From Roseburia sp. CAG:10041_57 (lineage in GTDB: Bacteria; Bacillota; Clostridia; Lachnospirales; Lachnospiraceae): a DNA stretch of 64,000 nucleotides. The stretch is from the NCBI GenBank assembly GCA_001916965.1, contig MNTL01000001.1, positions 62,001-126,000 of the forward strand, in the 5' to 3' direction. The position numbers were made by a program, and so were the translations under genes. This document shows, in pieces, positions 1 to 7,050 of this stretch (position 1 is the stretch's first letter; every line of letters starts with the position of its first letter). The notes below the pieces were generated by a model. That model saw only the letters and a program-made list of their open reading frames with translations. It was not told the DNA's origin and did not search any database.

Positions 1-2
1 TA

Positions 3-1775
3 GATGCAGGGTCTCCCCGGTCGATTCCTTATGTGGAGCAGGATTTCATTTTCTCCGCAATTTGTGAAGAGTATGGTATTTTGTATGGAATCTGTCTGGT
101 TGCCATATGTGTCAGCCTTTTCCTGGAGATAGTACACATTGCCCATGTGTGTGAAGAGTCTTTCTTGAAATATGCTTCTTATGGATTGGGTATCGTGTAT
201 ATTTTCCAGATTTTCCTGACGATAGGCGGTAATACGAAGTTTATTCCTTTGACAGGAGTTACCTTGCCGTTGATCAGCTACGGCGGTAGTTCTGTTCTGA
301 CTACTATGTTGATGTTTGCTCTTTTGCAGGGATTTTATATCTACAGATATGCGATCTTGACAGAGGGAGAGCTGCCTGCTGCACCACGTATTCAAATGAA
401 TGTGATAGCAGGAGTTTTCTCGGCGCTGTTTGTGGCGATATCTGTATATTTGGTACATTTTGCATATTATGATAGTCCGGCGGTAGTGAATAATACTTAT
501 AACTCCAAGAGACAGGAACTTCTGGCAACCAAAACTACCAGAGGAGACATCCTGGCTTCTGATAGTACGGTGCTTGCGACAACAGACCCGGATACAGATG
601 AACGAATCTATCCGTTTGAGAATGTATATGCACATGCAGTAGGCTATGCAAGCCATGGTAGACTGGGGGTAGAACAGACTGCGGGAATATATCTGGTATC
701 TTCAAATGTTTCTCTTAATAACAAAATTCAGGATGACCTGGCAGATGAGAAACATACAGGTAATTCTGTATATACGACGCTTGATCCACAACTTCAACAG
801 GAAGCCTATAATGCACTGGGAATGTATGAAGGTGCAATTATTGTTACGGAACCGGATACGGGGCGCATACTCGCCCTTGTTTCAAAACCTGACTTTGATC
901 CAAACACCATATCTGAGGTATGGGATGATCTGGTGAATGACAGTAACAGTTCAGTTCTGGTAAACAGGGCAACACAGGGGCTATATCCACCGGGATCTAC
1001 GTTTAAGATATTAACGGCGCTGGAATACATTCGCGAGAATCCTCTTACTTATCAGAATTATTCCTTTGATTGTAATGGAAGATTCACCAGCGGAGAAGAT
1101 ACAATTCGCTGCTTCCATGGTACGAAGCATGGTAAAGTGGATTTTACGACTTCATTTGCCAAGTCCTGTAATTCTTCGTTTGCCAACATGGGATTGACAT
1201 TGAGCAGAACCAGCTTTGAAGACACTCTGAGCAGTCTGTATTTTAATCAGTCTTTACCGGTAGATCTGACTTCTAATATAAGTAAAGTATCCATAGGCAC
1301 CAGCTCATCTGACAGTGACCTGATTCAGACGGTTATCGGACAGGGAACTACACAGATGACGCCACTTCATTTATCCATGATTACTTCCATGATTGCAAAT
1401 CACGGTATCATGATGCAGCCGTATATAATAGACCATGTTGAGTCCGCAGACGGTAATCTGATCAAGAGCTTTTCTCCTGATTCGTTGGGACAGTTAATAA
1501 GCGAAGAAGAAGCAGATATTCTCAAGAATCTGATGATTGCTGTGGTACAGGAAGGAACAGGAACACGATTAAAAGGACAGTCATATCAGGTCGCAGGTAA
1601 GACCGGATCTGCTGAGTACAATTCTCAATCTGATTCCCATGCCTGGTTTACCGGCTTTTCCTATGATACGGATAGACCGCTTCAGGTTACAGTGATTATG
1701 GAAGGTGCTGGTTCAGGCGGTGAATATGCAGTACCAGTAGCGAAAAGAATATTCGACCAATATTATAATGGGTAA
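3..1775 (+). CDS. SEDS (FtsW/RodA) glycosyltransferase fused to a class B penicillin-binding transpeptidase, 5' partial
   Basis: The frame is open from the left edge (codon at 3), so the N-terminus lies outside the window. A GTG at 33 is only an internal codon. The visible N-terminal ~140 residues after it are the end of a SEDS peptidoglycan polymerase: a membrane region with the FtsW-like stretch GGNTKFIPLTG then LISYGGSS (about residues 65-88 from the GTG). One more membrane segment leads into a class B PBP with all three catalytic motifs: STFK at 322-325, SCN at 378-380 and KTG at 523-525. The TRGDIL motif after the membrane anchor is typical of PbpA-like transpeptidases. The protein should both polymerise and cross-link peptidoglycan at the membrane in one chain. 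It ends just before a promoter for cheX. RodA and PbpA are usually separate genes; natural fusions are known. Whether it acts in division, elongation or sporulation cannot be told. Confidence 0.9.
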   Translation, partial: DAGSPRSIPYVEQDFIFSAICEEYGILYGICLVAICVSLFLEIVHIAHVCEESFLKYASYGLGIVYIFQIFLTIGGNTKFIPLTGVTLPLISYGGSSVLTTMLMFALLQGFYIYRYAILTEGELPAAPRIQMNVIAGVFSALFVAISVYLVHFAYYDSPAVVNNTYNSKRQELLATKTTRGDILASDSTVLATTDPDTDERIYPFENVYAHAVGYASHGRLGVEQTAGIYLVSSNVSLNNKIQDDLADEKHTGNSVYTTLDPQLQQEAYNALGMYEGAIIVTEPDTGRILALVSKPDFDPNTISEVWDDLVNDSNSSVLVNRATQGLYPPGSTFKILTALEYIRENPLTYQNYSFDCNGRFTSGEDTIRCFHGTKHGKVDFTTSFAKSCNSSFANMGLTLSRTSFEDTLSSLYFNQSLPVDLTSNISKVSIGTSSSDSDLIQTVIGQGTTQMTPLHLSMITSMIANHGIMMQPYIIDHVESADGNLIKSFSPDSLGQLISEEEADILKNLMIAVVQEGTGTRLKGQSYQVAGKTGSAEYNSQSDSHAWFTGFSYDTDRPLQVTVIMEGAGSGGEYAVPVAKRIFDQYYNG

Positions 1776-1824
1776 TTTATTAAACTGAATTTGCTTGAAT
1801 TTTTATACAATTAACGAATATTCT

Positions 1825-1853
1825 TTGTAATTTATCCTGAAAAGGTGTATATT
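1825..1853 (+). promoter_or_regulatory. Candidate sigma-A promoter for the cheX-cheY pair
   Basis: TTGTAA (1825-1830) and TATATT (1848-1853) are separated by exactly 17 bp in the 117 bp gap before the CheX-like gene. Seen by eye only. Confidence 0.5.
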
Positions 1854-1892
1854 ATTATTAGGTATACAAAAGCAACAGAAGGGAGCTGAAAT

Positions 1893-2762
1893 ATGCTTAA
1901 TCGTTTATTTGGAAATTATTTAGTAAACAGGGGATATTTAAACCCTGCTCAATTGGATGATTTGTTGGAAACAATTACTGAATACAAAGCCGATCCACAG
2001 ACTGTCATTCTTGTAAATAAATTTTTACCATTATCACAGATTCGATTTATACAGCAGTCTCAGATGCAGGAAGAATCATTTACGGAAGCGGCACTTCGCC
2101 TGCAACTGTTGACAGATAATCAGATAGAACAGATAGTACAGTTCCAGTCATTGCCGGTCATGTGCTTTGCACAGTTATTACTGGATAAGCAGATATTGCA
2201 GACTGAAGACATTATGTGTGTGCTTGCAGATTTCCAAATGTATTATCAATTTACCGATGAACAGCTTCATGTTTTGTGCATTGATGACATGGAACAGATT
2301 ATCCGTATTTTTGTTCCCTTCCAGAATCCCAGAATGCATGAATTGACAGTTACTTTGCTGCAGACAATAAAAAGGCTGATAGATAAGAATGTTTACCTGG
2401 ATAAGGCATATATGGCACATTCTATTCAGATAGACCGGTATGCAGCGCAGACATTATCCGGTGATCTGAATGTCAAGTTCTATTTGTCGGCACCTATCAA
2501 CAATTTGCTGGCAATTGCCAATTATTTTGGCTCAGAAACGTATGATGTGATTAATGATGATGCTTTGGACAATGTAGGTGAATTCATTAATTGTGTAAGC
2601 GGTCTTTTTGCAACGAACCTTAGTTATGAGGGGATTGATGTAGATATGGATGCTCCCCGGTATGGAATGGAAGGTCCTTATCTTAATAATGGTAAAATCT
2701 ACGTGATTCCTATTCATGCGAATCGCTTCAGTTTTCGTGCAGTATTTGAGCTGTGCCAATAA
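1893..2762 (+). CDS. CheX/CheC-type phosphatase-like protein
   Basis: 289 residues, ATG preceded by GGGAG. The C-terminal part (about 190-289) carries the CheC/CheX/FliY phosphatase signature: D226, E230, N233 and P255, matching the pattern D-x3-E-x2-N with a proline about 22 residues on. In this family the Glu and Asn dephosphorylate CheY-P. The N-terminal 180 residues are mostly helical in look and are not recognised with confidence; they resemble the regulatory N-domains found ahead of some secretion ATPases. The gene is followed after 28 bp by a CheY-like regulator, its obvious partner. No other chemotaxis or flagellar gene is nearby, so the output may not be motility. The family call is good; the process is unknown. 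Confidence 0.75.
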   Translation: MLNRLFGNYLVNRGYLNPAQLDDLLETITEYKADPQTVILVNKFLPLSQIRFIQQSQMQEESFTEAALRLQLLTDNQIEQIVQFQSLPVMCFAQLLLDKQILQTEDIMCVLADFQMYYQFTDEQLHVLCIDDMEQIIRIFVPFQNPRMHELTVTLLQTIKRLIDKNVYLDKAYMAHSIQIDRYAAQTLSGDLNVKFYLSAPINNLLAIANYFGSETYDVINDDALDNVGEFINCVSGLFATNLSYEGIDVDMDAPRYGMEGPYLNNGKIYVIPIHANRFSFRAVFELCQ

Positions 2763-2790
2763 AAATCTATAAGTCAAAGGAGAACAGATT

Positions 2791-3150
2791 ATGCATACAG
2801 CGATTATTATTGACGACTCTAAAACATCCCGATCAGTTCTCAGAACCATACTTGAAAAGAACGGTTATGAGATCGTAGCTGAAGCTGCGAACGGAGAAGA
2901 GGGATTTGAAAAATATTGTGATTTACATCCTGATTTTGTGACACTGGACATTACAATGCCTGTTATGGATGGCATTCAGACACTGGTTAAGATCAAAGAA
3001 TACGATCCAGGTGCAAAAGTCATCATGGTTACTGCTGCCGGACAAAAGGGCAAAATGGTAGATGCAATTAAACTTGGTGCTGCAGAATTTGTTACAAAAC
3101 CTTTTGAAACAGATCAGATTATCAGTATTATTGAAAGTATTGAAGAATAG
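2791..3150 (+). CDS. Stand-alone CheY-like response regulator
   Basis: 119 residues, a receiver domain with no output domain. The conserved acidic pocket is D8-D9, the phospho-acceptor is D53 in the context TLDITMP, the switch Thr is T81 and the conserved Lys is K103 in TKPFE. The ATG is preceded by AAAGGAG. It sits 28 bp downstream of the CheX-like phosphatase and is probably co-transcribed with it, so the pair can be read as a regulator and the enzyme that resets it. The cognate kinase is not in the window. Confidence 0.9.
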   Translation: MHTAIIIDDSKTSRSVLRTILEKNGYEIVAEAANGEEGFEKYCDLHPDFVTLDITMPVMDGIQTLVKIKEYDPGAKVIMVTAAGQKGKMVDAIKLGAAEFVTKPFETDQIISIIESIEE

Positions 3151-3193
3151 TCAAATCAATGGCTAAAATACGCACCATATGGGAGGAAACGCC

Positions 3194-3664
3194 ATGATTG
3201 AAGCTACAAGCTGTGGAGGCGTAGTAATTTTCAGAGGAAAGATATTATTATTATACAAGAATTTTAAGAACAGATATGAAGGCTGGGTCATGCCAAAAGG
3301 AACGGTAGAAGCCGGAGAGAAACATGTAGAGACGGCTCTGAGAGAAGTCTTTGAAGAGACCGGAGTAAAGGCTGCCGTAATCCGATATATTGGAAAAAGC
3401 GAATATTCATTTTCAGTTCCACAGGATGTTGTAACAAAAGAAGTACACTGGTATCTGATGATGGCTGACAATTATTACAGCAAACCACAGAAAGAAGAGT
3501 TTTTTGTTGATTCTGGTTATTATAAGTATCATGAGGCGTATCATTTGTTAAAATTTTCCAATGAGAAACAAATACTGGAGAAAGCATACCAGATGTACAC
3601 TGAACTTCGAAAAAACAAACAATGGGTAAAACCACAGGATAATTCGAATAATGGAAGGTCTTAA
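3194..3664 (+). CDS. Nudix hydrolase
   Basis: 156 residues starting at the ATG at 3194, chosen because GGGAGG lies 7 bp upstream (3181-3186); an earlier in-frame ATG at 3179 would overlap that site. A complete Nudix box is visible: G36-x5-E42-x7-R50-E51-x2-E54-E55-x-G57, which binds the metal-nucleotide diphosphate. The substrate cannot be deduced; the family cleaves nucleoside diphosphates linked to another group. The stop codon lies inside the loop of the intrinsic terminator that ends the unit. Confidence 0.88.
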   Translation: MIEATSCGGVVIFRGKILLLYKNFKNRYEGWVMPKGTVEAGEKHVETALREVFEETGVKAAVIRYIGKSEYSFSVPQDVVTKEVHWYLMMADNYYSKPQKEEFFVDSGYYKYHEAYHLLKFSNEKQILEKAYQMYTELRKNKQWVKPQDNSNNGRS

Positions 3665-3681
3665 AGACCTTCTTTTCTTTT
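3654..3681 (+). terminator. Intrinsic terminator overlapping the Nudix stop codon
   Basis: Perfect 8 bp stem (3654-3661 with 3665-3672), 3 nt loop formed by the TAA stop codon, followed by a TTTTCTTTT tract. Confidence 0.8.
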
Positions 3682-3754
3682 ATTATAAAATATGGTAAAA
3701 TGATGATATGTTTTACATAACTTTGTACATACTAAACAATGGGAGCTGATATAC

Positions 3755-4081
3755 ATGCGTTTTTATAAAAGGTTATATGTGGGCTCATCTGTGAAAAAGA
3801 AGAGAAGACAGATTGTGTGGAAACTTAAAACCGGTAAAGTTATGCCAAATGTATACTGCATAGCTCTTGCAAATAATCAGGATATGTTGGAGATATATCA
3901 TAATGCTGTTTTGAAACAGTCATATTACCGGAAGTATCCTCCATATATTATCGGGATTGCCGGAAGTTACCAGGAAGCAGTGGAATTAATACAGACCATG
4001 CTGATGGATACAATGGAATTAACAGGCACTTATGATGTACGTAAGATATGCGTTACTCTTGATTGGCAAAAGTGTAATTGA
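3755..4081 (+). CDS. Conserved hypothetical protein, 108 aa
   Basis: The ATG at 3755 follows GGGAGCT at a normal distance. The product is basic near the N-terminus (SVKKKRRQ) and has no signal peptide or clear motif. Its TGA (4079-4081) ends 14 bp before the ATG of the DUF2953 gene, so the two are likely translated from one message with gerW. I do not recognise a family. The tight spacing suggests a shared role with the DUF2953/GerW pair, but that is inference. Confidence 0.65.
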   Translation: MRFYKRLYVGSSVKKKRRQIVWKLKTGKVMPNVYCIALANNQDMLEIYHNAVLKQSYYRKYPPYIIGIAGSYQEAVELIQTMLMDTMELTGTYDVRKICVTLDWQKCN

Positions 4082-4095
4082 TAAAAGGGGATTAT

Positions 4096-5025
4096 ATGTT
4101 CGGAATCATTTTGTCTATTTTAAAAATAATTGGAATTATTCTGCTGATTCTGCTGGCATTGGTTCTTTTTGTCCTTTGTATTGTATTGTTTGTACCAATA
4201 CGCTATAAAGCAGATGGCTTTTACAAAGAGTCATACAAAATAGAAGCTAGAGTTACATGGATGCTGCATATTGTGACTTTGAGGGTTTGTCAGAGCAGTG
4301 AAGAGGCATTGCATGTAATGCTGAAGATACTGGGTCTTACGGTATATGATAATACCAGACCAAAAGCTGATAAAAAGCAAAAGAATAAAGCTAAAGCCGC
4401 AAAGAAGAAAAAAGAAAAAAAGACTGTCTCAGAGAATAAACAGCCGGAGTTAAAAGGGGCATCTGTAGAGAGCCCGGCAGATACTCAGACAGTAGGCGAT
4501 ACTTCGCAGGTGGATATAGATACTGCAGAAAGCAATTCAGATGATGAAAAATTGAACTTTTGGCAGAAAATTATTAAAATTTTTCGAAAATTTATACATT
4601 TTTTTCAGAATATTAAGTACACATTTAGAAAATTCTATGATACAATAGTAAACATAAAAAGTAATGTATCTTATTATTGCAATGTGTTGTCGCAGGACAG
4701 CACCAAAGAGGCATTTCAAATTGCCGGAAAACAGATAAAACGTATTTTTCGTAATCTGAGACCACGTAAGTGGCATGTTTATGTCCATCTTGGAGCGGAA
4801 GATCCGGCAACGTTGGGAGATATTCTTGGCATCTGGGGAATGTTATATCCTTTACATGAAGGAAAGATAGCATTAGAACCGGATTTTGATTCTGAAATAC
4901 TGGAAGGTGAATTTTTCTGTAAAGGCAGGATTCACATTTTTGTATATATATGGACCGCATATATAATTCTGTTCGATAAAAATATAAAACATTTGAAAAA
5001 ATGTCTGTTACGGGAGGATGATTAA
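4096..5025 (+). CDS. DUF2953 domain membrane protein (YtfI-like)
   Basis: 309 residues from the ATG at 4096, which has AAGGGG 5 bp upstream; an in-frame TTG at 4078 has no such site. One strong N-terminal membrane segment (about residues 2-32) is followed by a short DUF2953-like domain, a Lys-rich and Glu-rich linker (about 90-150), and the rest of the domain to the C-terminus. In Bacillus subtilis the DUF2953 gene ytfI is next to ytfJ, and the same order is seen here with gerW directly downstream. The biochemical role is unknown; a link to sporulation is inferred from that neighbour. Confidence 0.75.
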   Translation: MFGIILSILKIIGIILLILLALVLFVLCIVLFVPIRYKADGFYKESYKIEARVTWMLHIVTLRVCQSSEEALHVMLKILGLTVYDNTRPKADKKQKNKAKAAKKKKEKKTVSENKQPELKGASVESPADTQTVGDTSQVDIDTAESNSDDEKLNFWQKIIKIFRKFIHFFQNIKYTFRKFYDTIVNIKSNVSYYCNVLSQDSTKEAFQIAGKQIKRIFRNLRPRKWHVYVHLGAEDPATLGDILGIWGMLYPLHEGKIALEPDFDSEILEGEFFCKGRIHIFVYIWTAYIILFDKNIKHLKKCLLREDD

Positions 5026-5029
5026 CACT

Positions 5030-5425
5030 ATGGCAGATAATAGCTTTAGCGGAATTGTAGGTTCTATGATGAAGGGGATGGAAGGTTTTCTTTCTTCCAA
5101 AACTGTAGTAGGGGAACCGACACAGATAGGAGATACTACCATTATTCCACTGGTTGATGTTACATTCGGCGTAGGAGCCGGCGCATCGACAAAAGATAAC
5201 AAGAACGGTGGCGGTGGCGGTATGTCAGGTAAAATGACACCAAGCGCTGTTCTTGTGATTAAGAATGGTCAGATTAAGCTGGTGAATATTAAGAATCAGG
5301 ATACAATGACGAAGGTACTGGATATGATACCTGATCTTGTAGATCGTTTCACGGCACCGAAGGAAGACATGCCAAGCGATGAAGATGCAATAAAAACTGC
5401 TTTTCCAGACAAAGATGAGAAGTAA
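5030..5425 (+). CDS. ytfJ: GerW/YtfJ family sporulation protein
   Basis: 131 residues. The ATG at 5030 is preferred over the ATG at 5018, because 5018 abuts the GGGAGG at 5012-5017. Family features are an N-terminal FSGIVGSMMKGME segment, the VGEPTQIGDTTIIPL stretch and a Gly-rich loop near residue 65, followed by a PSAVLVIKNG strand. Members are made in the spore-forming cell and affect lysozyme activation or spore germination in Bacillus. It starts 4 bp after the DUF2953 stop, as in ytfI-ytfJ. Its presence argues that the organism forms spores. Confidence 0.88.
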   Translation: MADNSFSGIVGSMMKGMEGFLSSKTVVGEPTQIGDTTIIPLVDVTFGVGAGASTKDNKNGGGGGMSGKMTPSAVLVIKNGQIKLVNIKNQDTMTKVLDMIPDLVDRFTAPKEDMPSDEDAIKTAFPDKDEK

Positions 5426-5467
5426 CAGCATATAATAGAATAAGACGGCAGACAGGACGGTATGATA

Positions 5468-5608
5468 ATGAAAAAGCTGATAGGATATACAATGTTCTGG
5501 ATTGCTGTTGGCATGGTTTTGATGCTGATTATCAGTGATGTTTGGATTGCTGTCATAATAATTGCTTTTTTGCTTATAGTTGGTTACAGTTTGTTTCACT
5601 GCCAGTAG
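5468..5608 (+). CDS. Small two-helix membrane protein, 46 aa
   Basis: A short reading frame begins MKKLIGYTMFW and ends SLFHCQ before TAG at 5606-5608. It is almost entirely hydrophobic: two membrane segments are separated by the short polar turn SDVW. The ATG at 5468 is chosen over the ATG at 5462 because AGGACGG (about 5452-5459) is then well spaced. It sits between gerW and the J-domain gene in the same direction. No family is recognised, but the coding look, spacing and composition support a real small protein. Confidence 0.6.
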   Translation: MKKLIGYTMFWIAVGMVLMLIISDVWIAVIIIAFLLIVGYSLFHCQ

Positions 5609-5656
5609 TAAGGGTACTGGTATGGATTGTATCAATAATAGGGTGGGAAATTAAAT

Positions 5657-6232
5657 ATGAGGGATTTTGATGAGAGGCTCATGAAGGCTGAGACTTCTGA
5701 TGAGGTAAAGAAACTCAAATTATGGATGTTTCAGGAGCAAGTCAAGATTCAGGCTAAGAAGGACGAATTGGACGAGTTAAGCCACAAGTTGCAGGAAGAA
5801 AAGAGGACATTGGAACGGGACAGAAATGCATTAGACATCAAGATTAAGACAGAAAATAAGCGTTTCGATCAAAATGAAATATTTATGTCCAAGAAGCAGC
5901 AGATAATAGAAAATGCTTTTCGACAGCTTGCTTTGGATCGGAAAGCATTGGAGTGTGAGCGCCTGAATCTTGAATATGAAAAAGGTAAATTTGCAAAGCA
6001 GAAATTACATTCCAGGGCAAATTCTGATTCTATGGGTGCAGGAACATTTGAAAATAATTATTGCGGAAGCTGCGTATTTTTCAGAGGCGTAGATAATGAG
6101 CTTGCCTTGCGAAAGAGATATAAGGAACTGCTGAAGATTTTCCATCCGGATAATCGGTGCGGTGACACTAAAACTTTATTACTTATTCAAAAAGAGTATG
6201 AAAAAATGAAGAGACAGTACTATGAAGTGTAG
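5657..6232 (+). CDS. Coiled-coil protein with C-terminal J-domain-like segment
   Basis: 191 residues. Residues 1-120 are a long charged heptad-rich coiled coil. A short spacer with the Cys pair NYCGSCVFF leads to a degenerate J domain at about 150-190 that keeps the HPD tripeptide (IFHPDNR) known to stimulate DnaK ATPase. Only helices II and III around the HPD loop are obvious. It could recruit Hsp70 to a coiled-coil partner. No chaperone gene is nearby. The stop codon falls within a strong terminator, so it ends its operon. Confidence 0.7.
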   Translation: MRDFDERLMKAETSDEVKKLKLWMFQEQVKIQAKKDELDELSHKLQEEKRTLERDRNALDIKIKTENKRFDQNEIFMSKKQQIIENAFRQLALDRKALECERLNLEYEKGKFAKQKLHSRANSDSMGAGTFENNYCGSCVFFRGVDNELALRKRYKELLKIFHPDNRCGDTKTLLLIQKEYEKMKRQYYEV

Positions 6233-6247
6233 TACTGTCTCTTTTTG
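6210..6247 (+). terminator. Intrinsic terminator of the J-domain gene
   Basis: Perfect 13 bp stem (6210-6222 with 6230-6242), 7 nt loop and a T5 tract. The arm includes the TAG stop codon. Confidence 0.88.
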
Positions 6248-6266
6248 TAATTAAATTCTGCAAACT

Positions 6267-6298
6267 AAAAACAAGCAGGCAAACCTACTTGTTTTTTT
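6267..6298 (-). terminator. Bidirectional terminator downstream of rpmB
   Basis: The stem AAAACAAGCAGG/CCTACTTGTTTT has one mismatch and a 4 nt loop, with a T tract on the plus side and a run of T on the minus side. It lies just past the rpmB stop. Confidence 0.7.
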
Positions 6299-6305
6299 AA
6301 ATAAA

Positions 6306-6491
6306 TTATGCTCTTTCAACGCTTCCGGATCTTAAGCAGCTTGTACAAACATGCATTCTCTTAGTAGCTCCGTTTACTTTGCATTTTACTCTTTTAACAT
6401 TTGAATTCCAAATTGCGTTGGATCTTCTATGAGAATGGCTTACGTTGTTTCCGAAATGAACGCCCTTGCCACAAATATCGCATTTTGCCAT
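6306..6491 (-). CDS. rpmB: Ribosomal protein L28
   Basis: 61 residues starting MAKCDICGKG. The ATG at 6491 is preceded by a textbook AAGGAGG; an upstream in-frame ATG (6500) would fall in that site. Two CxxC pairs (CDIC near the start and CTSC near the end) form the zinc-binding C+ version of L28. It is a structural component of the large ribosomal subunit. It is divergent from the asp23/yloV pair, as in Bacillus, where rpmB lies beside yloU-yloV. Confidence 0.97.
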   Translation of the reverse strand: MAKCDICGKGVHFGNNVSHSHRRSNAIWNSNVKRVKCKVNGATKRMHVCTSCLRSGSVERA

Positions 6492-6540
6492 AGTTAGCAC
6501 CTCCTTGACTAAACTAAGTCATTCGACTCACAACATTAGT

Positions 6541-6569
6541 ATCTTACCAAAAAAACATTCATATTGCAA
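6541..6569 (-). promoter_or_regulatory. Candidate rpmB promoter
   Basis: On the minus strand, TTGCAA (6564-6569) and TAAGAT (6541-6546) are 17 bp apart, about 50 bp upstream of the rpmB start codon. Confidence 0.6.
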
Positions 6570-6620
6570 GCAATATTTTTAAAAAGAGTAAAAAATATAT
6601 GAATTATATAGAAATATAGG

Positions 6621-6649
6621 TTTCTTTTTTGCTCATTTGCGGTTATAAT
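6621..6649 (+). promoter_or_regulatory. Possible promoter for asp23-yloV
   Basis: A perfect TATAAT (6644-6649) lies 31 bp ahead of the asp23 start codon. The -35 at 17 bp spacing is poor (TTTCTT), so only the -10 is convincing. Confidence 0.35.
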
Positions 6650-6679
6650 AGAATCGAATAATTTTAAAGGAGGATTTCT

Positions 6680-7036
6680 ATGAAAGGTTCAATGAATACC
6701 CATTTGGGAAATATTGTTATTGATCCGGAAGTTATCGCACAGTATGCAGGCAGTGTAGCTGTTGAATGCTTTGGCATTGTCGGCATGGCATCCGTTAATG
6801 TGAAAGATGGCCTGGTGAAATTACTTAAAAAAGAAACTATTACTCATGGAATACAGGTTAATATCGTAAATAATAAATTAATTCTTGATTTTCACGTTAT
6901 TGTTGCATATGGTGTCAGCATCATCGCTGTATCTGATAACCTGATTAGCAATGTGAAATATAAAGTAGAAAATTTTACAGGTCTCGAAATCGAAAAAATC
7001 AACATCTTTGTTGAAGGCGTTCGAGTAATAGATTAA
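6680..7036 (+). CDS. Asp23/Gls24 family protein (YloU-like)
   Basis: 118 residues after an AAAGGAGG site. The product shows the Asp23/DUF322 pattern: GNIVIDPEVIAQYAG near the start, then a GIVGMASV strand, and a C-terminal INIFVEGVRV segment. Family members are small, often membrane-associated proteins linked to cell envelope stress. The gene is 14 bp ahead of the FakA-like kinase gene, the same order as yloU-yloV in Bacillus, so the two are surely one operon. Confidence 0.9.
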   Translation: MKGSMNTHLGNIVIDPEVIAQYAGSVAVECFGIVGMASVNVKDGLVKLLKKETITHGIQVNIVNNKLILDFHVIVAYGVSIIAVSDNLISNVKYKVENFTGLEIEKINIFVEGVRVID

Positions 7037-7050
7037 GGAGGATTCTAGAA

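Noticed and set aside
5225..5635. A 136-codon minus-strand frame opposite gerW and the small membrane gene
   Set aside because: His/Tyr/Ser-rich composition typical of antisense frames; the plus-strand genes have good start sites.
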